Program-made: the position numbers and the translations under genes | Shown: positions 1-10,864 of the stretch, piece after piece | Position numbering within the stretch: the stretch's first letter is position 1 | How the letters are laid out: each line of letters begins with the position of its first letter | The notes under the pieces: model-generated | What the model saw: only the letters and a program-made list of their open reading frames with translations | Database searches by the model: none | Told to the model about the DNA's origin: nothing | Assembly: GCA_030549175.1 (NCBI GenBank) | Contig: JAUKUA010000005.1 | Coordinates: 2,728,001-2,792,000 of the forward strand | Length of the DNA: 64,000 bases | Direction of reading: 5' to 3' | Origin: Lasiosphaeris hirsuta | Taxonomy: Eukaryota > Ascomycota > Sordariomycetes > Sordariales > Lasiosphaeriaceae

Positions 1-1133
1 ACTGCCGCTCTCGTAGCAGTTGTTGATGAGCGACTGGCAGCGGGGCAGAGCGTTATCCATGGAAGTACACTCGGACTCATCGAGGACCGCGGGCCAGCCG
101 CCGTCGCCGCAAGCCATGGGGCGGTAATGTTCATACTGGGTGAACGGGTCGGTCAAGCCGTTACCGATCAAGACGGACTTGAGGTTGATGTTGCTGTTCT
201 TGTGCGACAGGATCTCCGAAGCAAAGACAGGAATGTAGTGTCCGGCATATGACTCGCCGGCGATGTGGAAATCCTGCTCCGCGTACTGCGGGAATTGGTG
301 GAAGAAGAGGGTCAAAAGAGCGTATACATCCTTGCCGGCGGCAACAGTGTTGCTCACAGCAGAGCCAGAGTACGAGTAACCAACGTTGACCGGCTGGTCA
401 AGGAAAATGACACTGGCGTTCGCGTTCCAGCTGAACTCGTTGTTGATAAGCTTGAGCTTCTTATCAATCGAGGAGGGCCCAAGCTCGAGGAACAGGCCGG
501 TGAGCGACGAACAGCCCGGGCCGCCGTTGAGCCAAAGCACCACTGGGTCGTTCTTGGGGTCGTTACGGGACTCGAAAAACCCTGCGGCTAAAGGTTAGCG
601 AATGGCCAGACACAATTCAGATAGAACTGGGACCAACAGTAAAACAAGTGCTTGTCGTTGGCCTCATCATCTAGATAGCCGCTGTACTGCTTGACATCAT
701 CAACGGCGAGCTTGGAGGGATCGACCGTCTTTACGCGCAGGTTGTAGTCCTCGAGACGGCCATCGACCTCGCGATGACTCTCGCCGTTGGCGTCCTGCAC
801 CCACAGCTTCTGCACATCGGCGCCCTTGACGACATGGTCCCAGTCATGGCGCTTGCGGTGGGGCTTAGGCTTGCTCAGCCAGTTGGCCTTGTCAAAGGTA
901 CCCTCGGGGACGAGCAGCTTGATCTCGTCCCACAGGGCTTTGGTCTCGGCGGTCATGCCGGCAAAGACATCCTCGACGCCATCAGCCGAGTTGGCGAACG
1001 AGTCGACAAACGGTTTTACGGTGTCGTGAACCTTGCTGAAGCCGTCCGACAGCACATGCTGTGACTGCGCCTGGAACGAGGCGGCCGAGGCAGCCGAAGC
1101 AGCCCCGAGCAGGATTGAGGCGGCAATCCTCAT
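1..1133 (-). CDS. cpyA: Vacuolar carboxypeptidase Y (serine carboxypeptidase, S10), partial
   Basis: Vacuolar serine carboxypeptidase that removes C-terminal residues from peptides. The start is ATG at 1133. Exon 1 is 1133-638 and exon 2 runs from 581 to the left window edge, so the C-terminal third (catalytic Asp and His) is missing. The intron 637-582 (56 nt) has donor GTTGGT, a GCTAAC branch site and a CAG acceptor; splicing restores the family sequence HLFYWFFESRND. The first ~17 residues form a hydrophobic signal peptide. A long propeptide follows, with a basic RKR site near residue 94 that suits Kex2-type processing. The mature part shows the oxyanion-region motif LNGGPGCSS and the nucleophile motif GESYAGHY, with the Ser codon at 252-250. 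About 359 residues are visible, against about 550 for fungal homologues. Family assignment is secure; only the unusual donor is slightly uncertain. Confidence 0.95.
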
Positions 1134-2757
1134 TGTGATGATGCCGATATCAGGGCACTAGATGGATAATGGATAATGGGCGATCAATGATGGGAAAAGG
1201 GTTGAATGGGTGATGGGGAGAGAGAATGGAGATGATGGAGGAGAGAGAAGGGAAGCTCCAGAGGTCAACAGGTCCAGAGGATGGTGCGTAATAACTGAAA
1301 CCAGCTGTCGCCGGACTTGGGCAGCCGGGCAAAGACCCCAGGACCAAGGGCGGTTTAGGCAGGACGACTTGCACGGATTGGCTACGCCACCATGGTTGCT
1401 GGGTACCTTGCAGGCTTGGTCACGAGAGCCTAGGCCGCACTACATGAAAACTTGGCGCTGTCACGGCTGACTTCGAGGCAAGAACGCTATTTCTTGTACA
1501 GCCCCTCGGCCCTCAAGAACGTGGTGCCAATCAACCCCCCAGCCCCTCCGATAAGAGGCTTCGTCATTGACCGATATCAACCATGTCTAGCCTTGCTCAC
1601 ACAGCGCCTGCGGACGCCGCTGAGGCAACCCGAAAGCCAAACAAAGAGCCCCCCAACTCTCTTCTTCCTCCTGTCAACTGTAGCCTCGCCAGCTGCAGCA
1701 GGTGCTGTTTTCCCGTATTGTGCACTCATAATGATTCATAATTATTGGTTGGAGAGAAGAAGGGCGGCCATACGGAATGGCGCAGTTAATCGCAACCAAC
1801 GAATAGCCAGTGAGCAAGCCATGCTCTGCCGTCTGCCGTGCGATGTAAGGTGTCGCCGCGCAAGACACCATCCACGCAGCACTTGGGGCCGAGGTAATGC
1901 AATGTGATGTAATGTAATGTAATTGGTTTAACGTCCAGGGTTTTCACCCTAGGTGACTGAGACGTGCCCGGGCCAGGGGTCCGACAGCTACACTGACTAT
2001 AGGAGATCCCACTCCCGAAAGAAAACCTTGCCCGAGACATACCGTGCCTTGAGAAGGTCCCGCCTGCCCTTCACCAATTCCCCCCTGCTTAGGAACATGA
2101 AAACTCCGCAGAGAAAAGCCTCCTTGCTGCACTATCAATCTATCTTCCGACTATTGCTCCCCCGTGTGCGTCCCCTCGAGCCACCTCGTCTTCCCCCTGT
2201 GGGGCGCCTTCTGTCCTTCTGGTATTACAGTATTTTCTTCCTGGTGTAACTTTTGCCATGAACTCCCTAAACAGGGCCAGACTCCGTTTGTTTCTCCGCA
2301 TGAGTTGTAGCGGGGATCCTCCTCGGGGCAGTGTTGGTAGGGCCTGGCTGTTTAATGGGCACTTGAATATGTGTCCGGGTTCTTTGATGCGGCCACAGGG
2401 GCACGGGCTTGGGGCCCCTAGGTATAAGTCGGTTGTGGGGTTACGCCGCTACCGCCTGAGTCATCAGACCAGAACGGGATTCCAGGAACATCCCACACCA
2501 TCCAGGGAAATGAAGAACCCTGAGTCGTCAGACCAAACTACCCCTCTCCAAAAAAAAAAAAAAAAACAGAAACGGCGGGGTCTTGATATATTTCCTTGAT
2601 ATATTTGCTGTTTTCAGGCCTTTTTTCTTTGAAGGACAGACCGGCACGTAGATAAAAAGACATTCCCCGTTCATCCAGAGGCAGACGAGACAGAACCGAC
2701 CTAGCCCGGCTTGACCCCTCACCCCCAACGACTTGCCACCCCAGCTACCCCGCCACG
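1134..2757. other. Intergenic region between cpyA and SDO1
   Basis: Divergent upstream regions of the carboxypeptidase gene and SDO1. I see no supportable gene. It holds a short TGTAATGTAATG-type direct repeat near 1895-1922 and a 17-base A run at 2550-2566 about 190 bp upstream of the SDO1 start. Poly(dA) tracts of this kind often keep fungal housekeeping promoters open; that role is inferred. Confidence 0.5.
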
Positions 2758-3699
2758 ATGGTGATCCAGCAGCCCTCCAACCAGATCAAGCTCACAAACG
2801 TTTCGCTCGTGCGCCTCAAAAAGGGCAAGAAGCGCTTCGAGATCGCGTGCTACAAGAACAAAGTCCTCGAGTGGCGCTCGGGCATCGAGACGGACCTCGA
2901 CAATGTGCTGCAGATACCCTCCATCTTCCTGAACGTGTCCAAGGGCCAGACGGCGCCGACATCCGAACTCCAAAAAGCCTTCGGCAAGGACACCACCGTC
3001 GACACCATCATCCTCGAGATCTTGCGCAAGGGCGAGCTGCAGGTCGGCGACAAGGAGCGGTCGGCGCAGCTCGAGCGTGTGCACAACGAGGTCGTCTCCA
3101 TCGTCGCCAGCAAGCTCGTCGACCCGCGCACCAAGCGCGTCTACACGACGGGCATGATCGAGAAGGCCCTCGACATGCTCAGCTCCCAGGCGCACAACAC
3201 CGCCGCCCAAGACAAGGACGCCGCCGCCAAGTCCGCGAGCGGCACCGCGACACCCACAGCAGCGGCTGCCGCCGAGGATGGCGAGGCCAAGCCCCTGGCC
3301 AAGCCCCAGAGAGAACATACCTGGACCGGCGTCTCAGCCACTAAGAGCGCAAAGTCGCAGGCGCTTGAGGCCATGAAGGCCCTCATCGCCGCCCAGCCCA
3401 TCCCCGTCGCTCGGGCTCGCATGCGCCTGCGCATCACCTGCTCGACAGGTGTGCTCAAGCAGGCCGTTAAGGGACCCAAAGCGGCCGATGGGGAGCCGAA
3501 GGCGCCCGGTACGGTCAAGGACAAGATCATAAGCTATATCGAGCAAGTCGAGCACCAAGACGTTGTCGGGAACGAGTGGGAGGTTGTTGGCTTCGTAGAG
3601 CCAGGCGCCTTCAAGGGCCTGTCTGACTTTGTAGGGTCCGAGACAAAAGGCCAAGGCAGAGTTGAAGTCTTGGATATGGCTGTCACCCACGAGGACTGA
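2758..3699 (+). CDS. SDO1: Ribosome maturation protein SDO1 (SBDS family)
   Basis: SBDS-family factor that, with the GTPase Efl1, releases Tif6/eIF6 from pre-60S particles in the cytoplasm. Single exon, 313 aa. The N-terminal FYSH domain is clear (LTNVSLVRLKKGKKRFEIAC, then NKVLEWRSGIETDLDNVLQI), followed by the helical domain II (VHNEVVSIVASKLVDPRTKR, with the family motif ending VYTTGMIEKAL) and domain III (AAQPIPVARARMRLRI and EVVGFVEPGAFKGLSDF). An Ala/Asp/Lys/Thr-rich low-complexity stretch of roughly 45 residues (about 143-190) interrupts the helical domain; yeast Sdo1 is about 250 aa, so this insertion accounts for most of the extra length. It is in frame without splice signals, so it is probably translated. 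The start ATG opens the conserved N-terminus and is preceded by CCGCCACG. Confidence 0.95.
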   Translation: MVIQQPSNQIKLTNVSLVRLKKGKKRFEIACYKNKVLEWRSGIETDLDNVLQIPSIFLNVSKGQTAPTSELQKAFGKDTTVDTIILEILRKGELQVGDKERSAQLERVHNEVVSIVASKLVDPRTKRVYTTGMIEKALDMLSSQAHNTAAQDKDAAAKSASGTATPTAAAAAEDGEAKPLAKPQREHTWTGVSATKSAKSQALEAMKALIAAQPIPVARARMRLRITCSTGVLKQAVKGPKAADGEPKAPGTVKDKIISYIEQVEHQDVVGNEWEVVGFVEPGAFKGLSDFVGSETKGQGRVEVLDMAVTHED

Positions 3700-4044
3700 A
3701 TGAATAAATGATCATGACCTGATACACATCACCTTCAGCAAGTTAGCCCATAGCACATAACTGGCGTTTGGCATTCAAAATGGGTTTTGCAGCTTAGCCT
3801 TTGCATTTGAAAAATCACAGCAAAAGTTTCAGATGCATGTTGTTGTTCATTCCCATGCCTTCATTTTCATGATGCTGTTTATGATGTGTGTTTTCCTTTT
3901 GGACATACTGCGAGTCCATCATAGCCACAGCTAACTAACGCAAGACCTCGCAAAGGAAAAAAATCCAGCCCGAGCCGTCCATGACCACCGTCTGCCTTGG
4001 GATAACACCACCAGAAAAAGCCAATTCCAAAGAGAACCATACGC
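3700..4044. other. Convergent 3' intergenic region, SDO1 / RPS18
   Basis: About 345 bp between two convergent stop codons. AT-richer than the neighbours and presumably the two 3' UTRs. No other feature seen. Confidence 0.6.
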
Positions 4045-5211
4045 TTAACCACCCTTCTTCTTGGACACACCGACGGTGCGGCCACGGCGACCGGTCGTCT
4101 TGGTGTGCTGGCCGCGAACGCGAAGGCCCCAGTAGTGACGAAGACCACGGTGAGCGCGAATCTTCTTCAGGCGCTCCAAGTCCTCACGGAGCTTGGAGTC
4201 CACACCGTTGGCCAGGATCTGATAGTCCTTGCCATCGACAATATCGCGTTGACGGTTAAGGAACCACTATTACGGGCTCAGTTAGCGGATGTTCACAAAA
4301 TTGTGGGAGTATATATCACATACACCAGGGATCTTGTAGGCGGTGGGGTTCTGGATGATAGTGACGAGACGCTCAAGCTCTTCAGAGGTGAGCTCTCCGG
4401 CGCGCTTATTCAGGTCGACATCGGCCTTCTTGCAAACAAGGTTGGCTGTCCAATAAACATCAGTATCTTGAGCGTTGACACTGGTTTGGGGGAAACATAC
4501 AGTAGCGACGGCCGACACCCTTGATCTTGGTCAAGGAGTACACGACCTTCTGCTTTCCGTCAACGTTGGTGTTGAGAAGACGGAGAATATGGTTGAAGTT
4601 AGACTATGATTGTATTAGCCCGTGCTCCCCATCGCCCTCTAATGTCACAATATGCTCCATCCAGGCGAGCTCCTGGCGTCCTCTTTCTGTGCAAAGGCTG
4701 ATGTTGTCGGTGTCCGTGCCGGAAGTGCTGATTCACCCCAAGGCTCATGATGTCCGTATGCCAGTCGCGCCGTATCCGGGGGGCCTGCCGATTGAGTTGG
4801 CGAGCGACCAAGCCAAATTGAAGGGCTCACTGTAATGGTGAGGCGCCTCTCGGAGCATCTTTCCACTGACTACCGGCTATCCGTGTGATATGCCACAGTG
4901 TTTGGGTTGTTCGCTTGGGACTTGGACCGCTGCCACCTTGTTCTCTGGCCGAGATGCCCATTCGGGAATCGAGTCGATGAAGTGCCGCAGCACTCACGGT
5001 TTGTATGCAGCACTCATTGAGCCGCCATTCTGTCGCGGGTCTCAGATATGACCGAGTCGGTTGTGTCGAATTTGGTGAGTGCTGGGCAGCTACAAAATGG
5101 ACTGGACGACGCAGCCCAAGAGCGAGGACGCAGGGGTTCCGCAGGCAGGAACATATTGAAGGGAATTGAGATCTGGGTATTTCTTACCTTCTCTCCCGAC
5201 ACCAAACTCAT
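4045..5211 (-). CDS. rps18: 40S ribosomal protein uS13 (Rps18)
   Basis: Small-subunit head protein that contacts the 60S subunit and the P-site tRNA. Four exons: 5211-5188, 4603-4501, 4445-4324 and 4266-4045, giving 156 aa, the usual length for fungal Rps18. Exon 1 encodes only MSLVSGEK and ends at a GTAAGA donor. Exon 2 begins [16 protein letters not shown]; exon 3 covers [20 protein letters not shown]; exon 4 covers WFLNRQRD through the KKGG terminus. Introns are 584, 55 and 57 nt; the two short ones use GTATGT donors. The long first intron next to a tiny first exon is common in fungal ribosomal-protein genes. An in-frame ATG three codons upstream (5220) would add MPI, but the conserved protein starts at MSLVSGEK. 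Confidence 0.96.
4604..5187 (-). other. Long first intron of rps18
   Basis: A 584-nt intron after the 24-nt first coding exon, donor GTAAGA and acceptor ATAG. Ribosomal-protein introns in fungi can host snoRNAs or autoregulatory structures. On the transcribed strand I did not find a convincing C box/D box pair, so no RNA gene is claimed. Confidence 0.7.
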
Positions 5212-6037
5212 GATGGGCAACTGTATCGAGACGGGCGCCTCGAATTCGTTGACTTGATGTGTGCTGTGTCAGGAAGATCGTGAAGGAGGTTTGGCAGTAA
5301 TTTAGAGCCGCGTGGGTTTTCAAATATTGTGTGCGGTCACGTGATGGGGCATTTGAATGCGTGCGAAGACCCACTCGCCCACCTTCAACTTGCCCGCCAT
5401 TGAACGAAAAGCACGGACCACCTACGACTTGTCTCAAACTTAGCTTGAAGTGAACGAACTGAGCTCCGAGCCATGCATACACAATTGCCGTGGAGACCTA
5501 ATTATCTCGTTCTTCTTTTTTCTGCCATTATGTCGCCCCGTCCAAGATGGAGGCTGTCGTGAAGGGTTTCTATCTATTTTTCTTATGCAAGGCTTTCTCG
5601 TCCACCAATTCTTTTCGCTCCACACAGACTTTATAGACCACTGCAGCGAAGCGGCTCCACGGAGTCTATGGCATTCAATGCCAAGCATTCACCATGTTGG
5701 ATTTGTTCACGTCAAGTTGGCCATTCAAGTGGAAAGTAAATATTCTCAAGTTATTTTACTCGACGTACAGAGTGCCCTGAGCCCTTCCTCTTTCCTCTAT
5801 CCGCGCTAGCGATTCCCTTTAGTAAATGTACAGACAAATCCTCCCGTCTACTCCTGAATCCAAGGTAAACAAACCCCTTGAAGCTTCCCCCCAAGATGTA
5901 ACTACAGTCAACCGTCCAACAAAAACCCATATTTACAAAAGCTAGGACGCTAAGATCTACGAAAACGCGCAAGGCTCAAAGAACATATAAACTTGAAAGC
6001 CACTCATTCATATCATCAGCCCATCCATTCGGCACTC
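5212..6037. other. Intergenic region: rps18 promoter and 3' side of secreted-protein gene
   Basis: About 826 bp. Holds the upstream region of rps18 (right of 5211) and, further right, AT-rich sequence likely to be the 3' UTR of the secreted-protein gene. No coding signal seen. Confidence 0.5.
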
Positions 6038-7170
6038 TCACGCCGGCGTTGCACCCCCAGCCGCCGTAGTTGTCGTCGTGCCCTCGATAGCCGTGGCCTG
6101 CTGTGCTGCCGCCTGGGCAGAAGCGAGCGTCGCCAGATCGGGATTGCTCAGCAGCACCGTCGGCGGGATCGCCTGTACCCGAGAGCCGATGCGGATGCTC
6201 GTAAGCTGCGCCGCCACAGCGGCCTGAACAGAGCCGAAGAGCTGGAGGGCTGAGCTGAGGAACGAGTTGTTGTTGACGAGCTGCGCGCAGTCGGTCTGGA
6301 GGCTGCTGATGCTCTCAACTAGGTTTGGCTGCCCTGCGAAGATGATGTTGGCAGGGTCTTCGACGATGAGCGCATTGGTTGGCACCGCGGTGTCGTAGGG
6401 CTGGAGGAGGGTCTGGTTGAAGAGGCCAAAGGGGAATTGGCTTTGGTTGTTGGGGTCGAAGCTGCCGATGACGATATTCTGGCCAAACCCAAAGCCTTGC
6501 GTGGGTGCTGCAGACCCAGCGGAGGCGGAGGCGGCTGCGAGAAGGTTGGCGATTAAGTTGTTACCAGCTGGCGTGGGCGTGGCTGAGATCGTCATTGGAT
6601 CCCGCTCTGTGACCATGACGACTTGTTCCTTGTCTGGGACGCCGTTGTCCACGCGGAGGCTGCTCATGAGATACCGGTTGTTGATATTGGCTGGGTCTCT
6701 GGCGTCCACAACGTTGGTTACAGTTACAATGACGGTGTTCTATAAAAGCTGTTAGTAGTGTGGGCTAGGTCCTAGGACCGTATCCTTGGGCCGCCTACCA
6801 CTTGGGGAAATTTGGCCTGGAAGTGGTTCGCCCGAACGTTGTTCTTGATGGTCTGGATCTGGGCGGCCAAGGCGACCTGGGACTGAAGCATGGAGATGAG
6901 CTCGAGCTCAGCAAGTTTTGCCAGCTGGTTGACTGCCCCTAACGCTTGCCCGACAAGGCCGACTTGGGTCTGCTGGAAAACGAGGGAGGACCCGACTTGC
7001 GCCCTTGTCTTATGCTTGAGTCCCTTTTCGGCGGGCATCCCATCTCGCTCAGATGCTGGAGCTACACTGTGTCAGCCGTGGGTTTCCCCATGTGTTGCTA
7101 TGTTTAACTCACCTGCTGCCGCGAGGGAGCCGAGGCCCGCAAGGGCTGTCAGGACATGTCCGAAATGCAT
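6038..7170 (-). CDS. Secreted protein of unknown function
   Basis: I do not recognise the family. Three exons: 7170-7113, 7061-6799 and 6739-6038, giving 340 aa. The start opens a classical signal peptide (MHFGHVLTALAGLGSLAAA), which is the main reason for choosing it. Intron 1 (7112-7062) has donor GTGAGT and a TAG acceptor; intron 2 (6798-6740) has donor GTAGGC and a TAG acceptor; both keep the frame. After the signal peptide there is a helical, Gln/Leu/Ala-rich segment, then a beta-rich stretch beginning NTVIVTVTNVVDARDPANIN, a Phe/Gly/Asn-rich middle with several N-x-S/T sequons, and an Ala/Thr-rich tail. There are almost no cysteines, so it is not a typical small cysteine-rich effector. 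It is probably extracellular or wall-associated; any further function would be a guess. Confidence 0.82.
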
Positions 7171-8017
7171 CACGATAGACGGCTTAGCGGAATTATGAAG
7201 TACTTTGAGAAGGGAATAAGACAAAGAGTGAAGCTATTTAGAGACAAACGTCCTCTCGGAGGCACGTAGTATGGAATAAAACAACAAGTAGCAGCCTCCT
7301 GGACGCTTGAAACCAGACGGTAAAGCGAGAGGAAGGGAGAGGAAGGTTGTGCCGGAGAGCAATAATGACCACCATAACCTGAAGATCACCGGATCCTCGC
7401 GCCTTATAAGTAAACGGCTTCACCCTCACAACGCACCATGGCAATCATGATAGGACATCCATGTAAAACCGGTTGTATGATCTCCGTGCTCCATGACTCT
7501 CTCGTGGACTCTCTTGCCACACCATTTCTAGCGCCAACATATCGGTATCAACTTTGACTAGTCAAACTCCCCAGAGGTGGTAGAAACTCTCATGTGGCCG
7601 TGGCAGAGAACCCCCCTTGCCCCTTCAGATCGAGATGTCCAAAAACCTCGAACCGCTTGTGTCCGAGCGCTGGCCGGTATTGGAGGGCAGAGCGATTCAG
7701 TAGGGCGAATTCTTGCAAAATATCTATTCTCGTATGGAATAAATGGCCAAAAATAAGGAGGAGGTTTGCTTTCCATCGCCAGAATCTCAAAGGGAAGAAG
7801 CTGTGTCTTTCTGTAGTTTTGGGCTTGGAAGACCCATCACCATCTTCGCCAAGTATATCGATGATCTGATTGAGGTACGAAGCAGAAGATCATAGATCAG
7901 ATCATAGCCCAACACCAATATCAACGGCACAGACCTCGTGTCGGTTTCTCTTCCACGACTCGGTTCACAGGCTGGAACCAATCACAATGGGGCATGCCGT
8001 CAGAAACGGCAAATGGT

Positions 8018-8048
<31 letters not shown>

Positions 8049-9239
8049 CCGACCTGGTCCTGAACAATTCCGAGACGATACAAGCCTCACATAGAAGACG
8101 GCCACTCTTGTCGCACATATTTGGCTGTCCAAGATTCGCAATGTCGACACCTCACTCCCCGTTCAGCGCGACGCGAGTAGTCGCCGTAATCACCAGCATG
8201 GATTTGTCAAGCCAAGGCATTGACGGTTAGCAATTGTGCCACGATTCCATTCCTTAGATCGCCGTCAATAATTGGAGCAAGTCGGCTCGACTTGACAGCT
8301 TTGAAATCTGGGGCAATAGATGGGACGTTGCTGATATTTTTCAGCCATGGCAAAAGATGCCTACAAGGTTTGGGGTTCTATGTTGTCCACGGGGTTTCAT
8401 GACGAGCAACAAGGGACAGCTGGCAGTCAAGCGTAGCCTCCCCAGCTGCCAGCTGCCGTTCTTACCTCCCACTTTCCCAACCACAAAGCAGAAGTTTTTG
8501 ACATTGAAACAGAATCAAGCTCAAACTCTCTCCATTTCCATTCCTGCGACATGCAGCGCACAATGCCAAGGTATTTTCCCAGAGCCCACCTATTTTCATT
8601 GCGGGGCCACGGCCATGAAACTGCATACGCTTGATATGGACATCACGGTTCCATTCATTGAGCGTGGAGAGCAGACTTTGCGATGCTACTGCATAGCTTG
8701 TCAGTCCCTGCCTTAAAGAGCGCTGATGCGCAGTTCCCCAGTCTTTTTTATCACAATAGAACTAGCCGCTCAGAAGCATAGCAGCAAGTGCAACTCGGTC
8801 GGTACGGCTTTGATCTGGGTCCTATCCACATGACGTGGCTACATTGTGAATGTCGAGTTCTCAGACATGTTCCTTCACTGGAAGCGCCCTCACCCAAACC
8901 CCCTTTGGCACATTGAACAACTATCCTCAAGTGAGCAGTTGCCATTTTCTTGCCAGAGAATTTGAACCTGTTGGTCTTATGCCTGATTCGGTCAACCACC
9001 CAAAACCCACGGTTGTATCTTGAGCCCAGGATACGCTTCAAGCGTACAAGACGAGAGTAAATGCTGCAATGTCTATTGAGTACGTAACCTTCCATCATCA
9101 CATGAAGGCATTCGTAATTTATCTGTTGCCACATCACCCTGTTATTTGGCACCATTATCAATCGGCCCTTACCGTCCACCAACCCTTTTGCTGGTTTAGC
9201 GGCGGGTTCCTGGTACCTGATTGACTAGTCGCCGCTCTT
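7171..9239. other. Gene-poor intergenic region
   Basis: About 2.07 kb upstream of the secreted-protein gene. Every frame is broken by stops and no open stretch resembles a known protein. The only structured feature is a GT microsatellite at 8024-8048. Confidence 0.5.
8024..8048. repeat. (GT)n microsatellite
   Basis: Twelve uninterrupted GT dinucleotides. Likely length-polymorphic between strains. Confidence 0.9.
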
Positions 9240-10850
9240 GTAACTGACGCCGTGCTTCGTCATCCACGCCCTGTGCTGGTTCGGCCATTCTTCAATCGTC
9301 GTGGAGGTCCCGAAGGAAGAACTCGGACCTAGCCATTTCTCCTCCGGTGACCGTTGTAAACGAGCTGTCTCCTCGGATGTAAAGGGGCTTATCCAATCCG
9401 CGATATCTGCCCGTGAACTCGGCCTTAGTCCAGTGGGTGGTGATCTCCCGATCAGCGTAGGCGTAGGCTAGCTGCGATGCCGCCCGTGTTGGAAGCTACC
9501 CATGACAGGAAAACACTGCCTAGGCAGACGTGGGATCTTGGCCGTCCCAACCCAACTGCGCATACAATATAGCAACACCGGGCTGGCAGACACCTTGCCT
9601 ACAAATGTTGGTAGCTTGATGTCTACACGGCGCGAAACGATCTCCTTCCCTTGTTCCAAAACTTGGGTTATGTTGTTGAATCTCGTTTCCAGGCCCATTA
9701 CGGATTTGCTTTCATCAAGATGGACATCACCAAGTTTGCCGATCCAAGTCTTGACGTTTTCCTTATCAACATCGACTATTCTTCGTGAAGGAGATAATAT
9801 TAAACAAAGTCTTTGTCCTCTTGGGCTGGCGTCGCGGGCGAGCTCGCCGCGGGCGGACAGCCAGCGGATATACTAGCTGCCCACCGAGCACACAAGGATG
9901 TCCGGCGAGTAGTAGTGGCCGATGAGCTTGCAGAATTGCCGGCTGATGGTGAAGAGGTTATTGCGCAGATGGACCTCGTCCCACCCACCATGGGTTTAGC
10001 TAGTCGCCCAACTACGCCGGATCCAATCGCCCACATTCCGTCCGGCGGTTCATCGTCTGATCAAATCTCCTGGCAGGCGATACTGCCCCCGATATCCCTG
10101 CCGGCGTAACATCCGCACCCAACCATCTGCGCAGTCCCGAGCGCCTGGGCCCAGGAACAGCAAAGTGACATGCGTGCTATGAAGGGAGATACAGCACCTC
10201 CAGGAGCAGCTGCGAGCCCCAGCCCTCGCTCAGGAGGTTATAACACCCTAACCATCAACCCGGTCCAGCCAACAACCCGGCCCCAGCTACCACAAGATCA
10301 GCAGCCGGAGCACCGGAGTGGACACCGCAGGAGGACCAACGCCCACCACGATCCGAGACGGAGAACGGCTTCAGGGCTGCAAAGAATGTGCGGGCCGACT
10401 CTCCGGGGTTTCGGAGCTGGAGGTCGGCAGCGCCTCATCCAGATCTTTGGTGAACTTGTCGCCGATCGGAAGGGGTGGACGAGGCGGCAAGGGATCGCAC
10501 TCAACCCACATGTCATTGAGGAAGGCACTGACGCGCTTACCGAACCTGGTTGGTTCGTCCATGGTGATCTTCGGGTTCAGCCTTAGCAGGGCCTTGTTGG
10601 TTTCAGTGTTTCGCTTGTTTGTCGTCGTTGCGAAGCCATCGTCTAACAGCCGAGCTTGGCGGTGTCCTCGATGAGGAAGAGGTGGGACTCGCTGGGGTTC
10701 TGGTTGTCCCGTGGGGTGCCGCACTTGGGCAGCGATGGTGTAGAAGGCAAAGCCATTACACTGAAATTAAGGTATCTAAGATGAAGACTGGCACACCCCT
10801 TTGCCCACGAGCGCCAAGGCATCACCCACTAACAGACATGCCTCACTTTG
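9230..10850 (-). pseudogene. Decayed protein-coding gene, family not recognised
   Basis: On the minus strand several stretches look protein-like but sit in different frames with stops between them. From 5' to 3' they include NPSESHLFLIEDTAKLG (about 10700-10640), then TNKALLRLNPKITMDEPTRF and WVECDPLPPRPPLPIGDKF (about 10610-10440), RNNLFTISRQFCKLIGHYYS (about 9980-9910), DVDKENVKTWIGKLGDVHLD (about 9775-9715), and ASQLAYAYADREITTHWTKA, then FTGRYRGLDKPLYIRGDSSF (about 9480-9350). The last segment shifts frame again near EEWPNQHRAWMTKHG and stops close to 9230. At least three frameshifts or in-frame stops are needed to join these pieces, and none coincides with convincing splice sites. The simplest reading is a gene of over 450 codons that has been lost. 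Some breaks could be introns I failed to resolve. Confidence 0.5.
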
Positions 10851-10864
10851 TTATCCCACGTCGC

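Noticed and set aside
4604..5187. C/D-box snoRNA within the rps18 intron
   Set aside because: C-box-like ATGATGT near 4747 lies on the wrong strand; no matching C and D boxes on the transcribed strand.
8751..9182. 143-codon minus-strand frame
   Set aside because: Sequence does not resemble any family, and there is no start context or neighbouring exon support.
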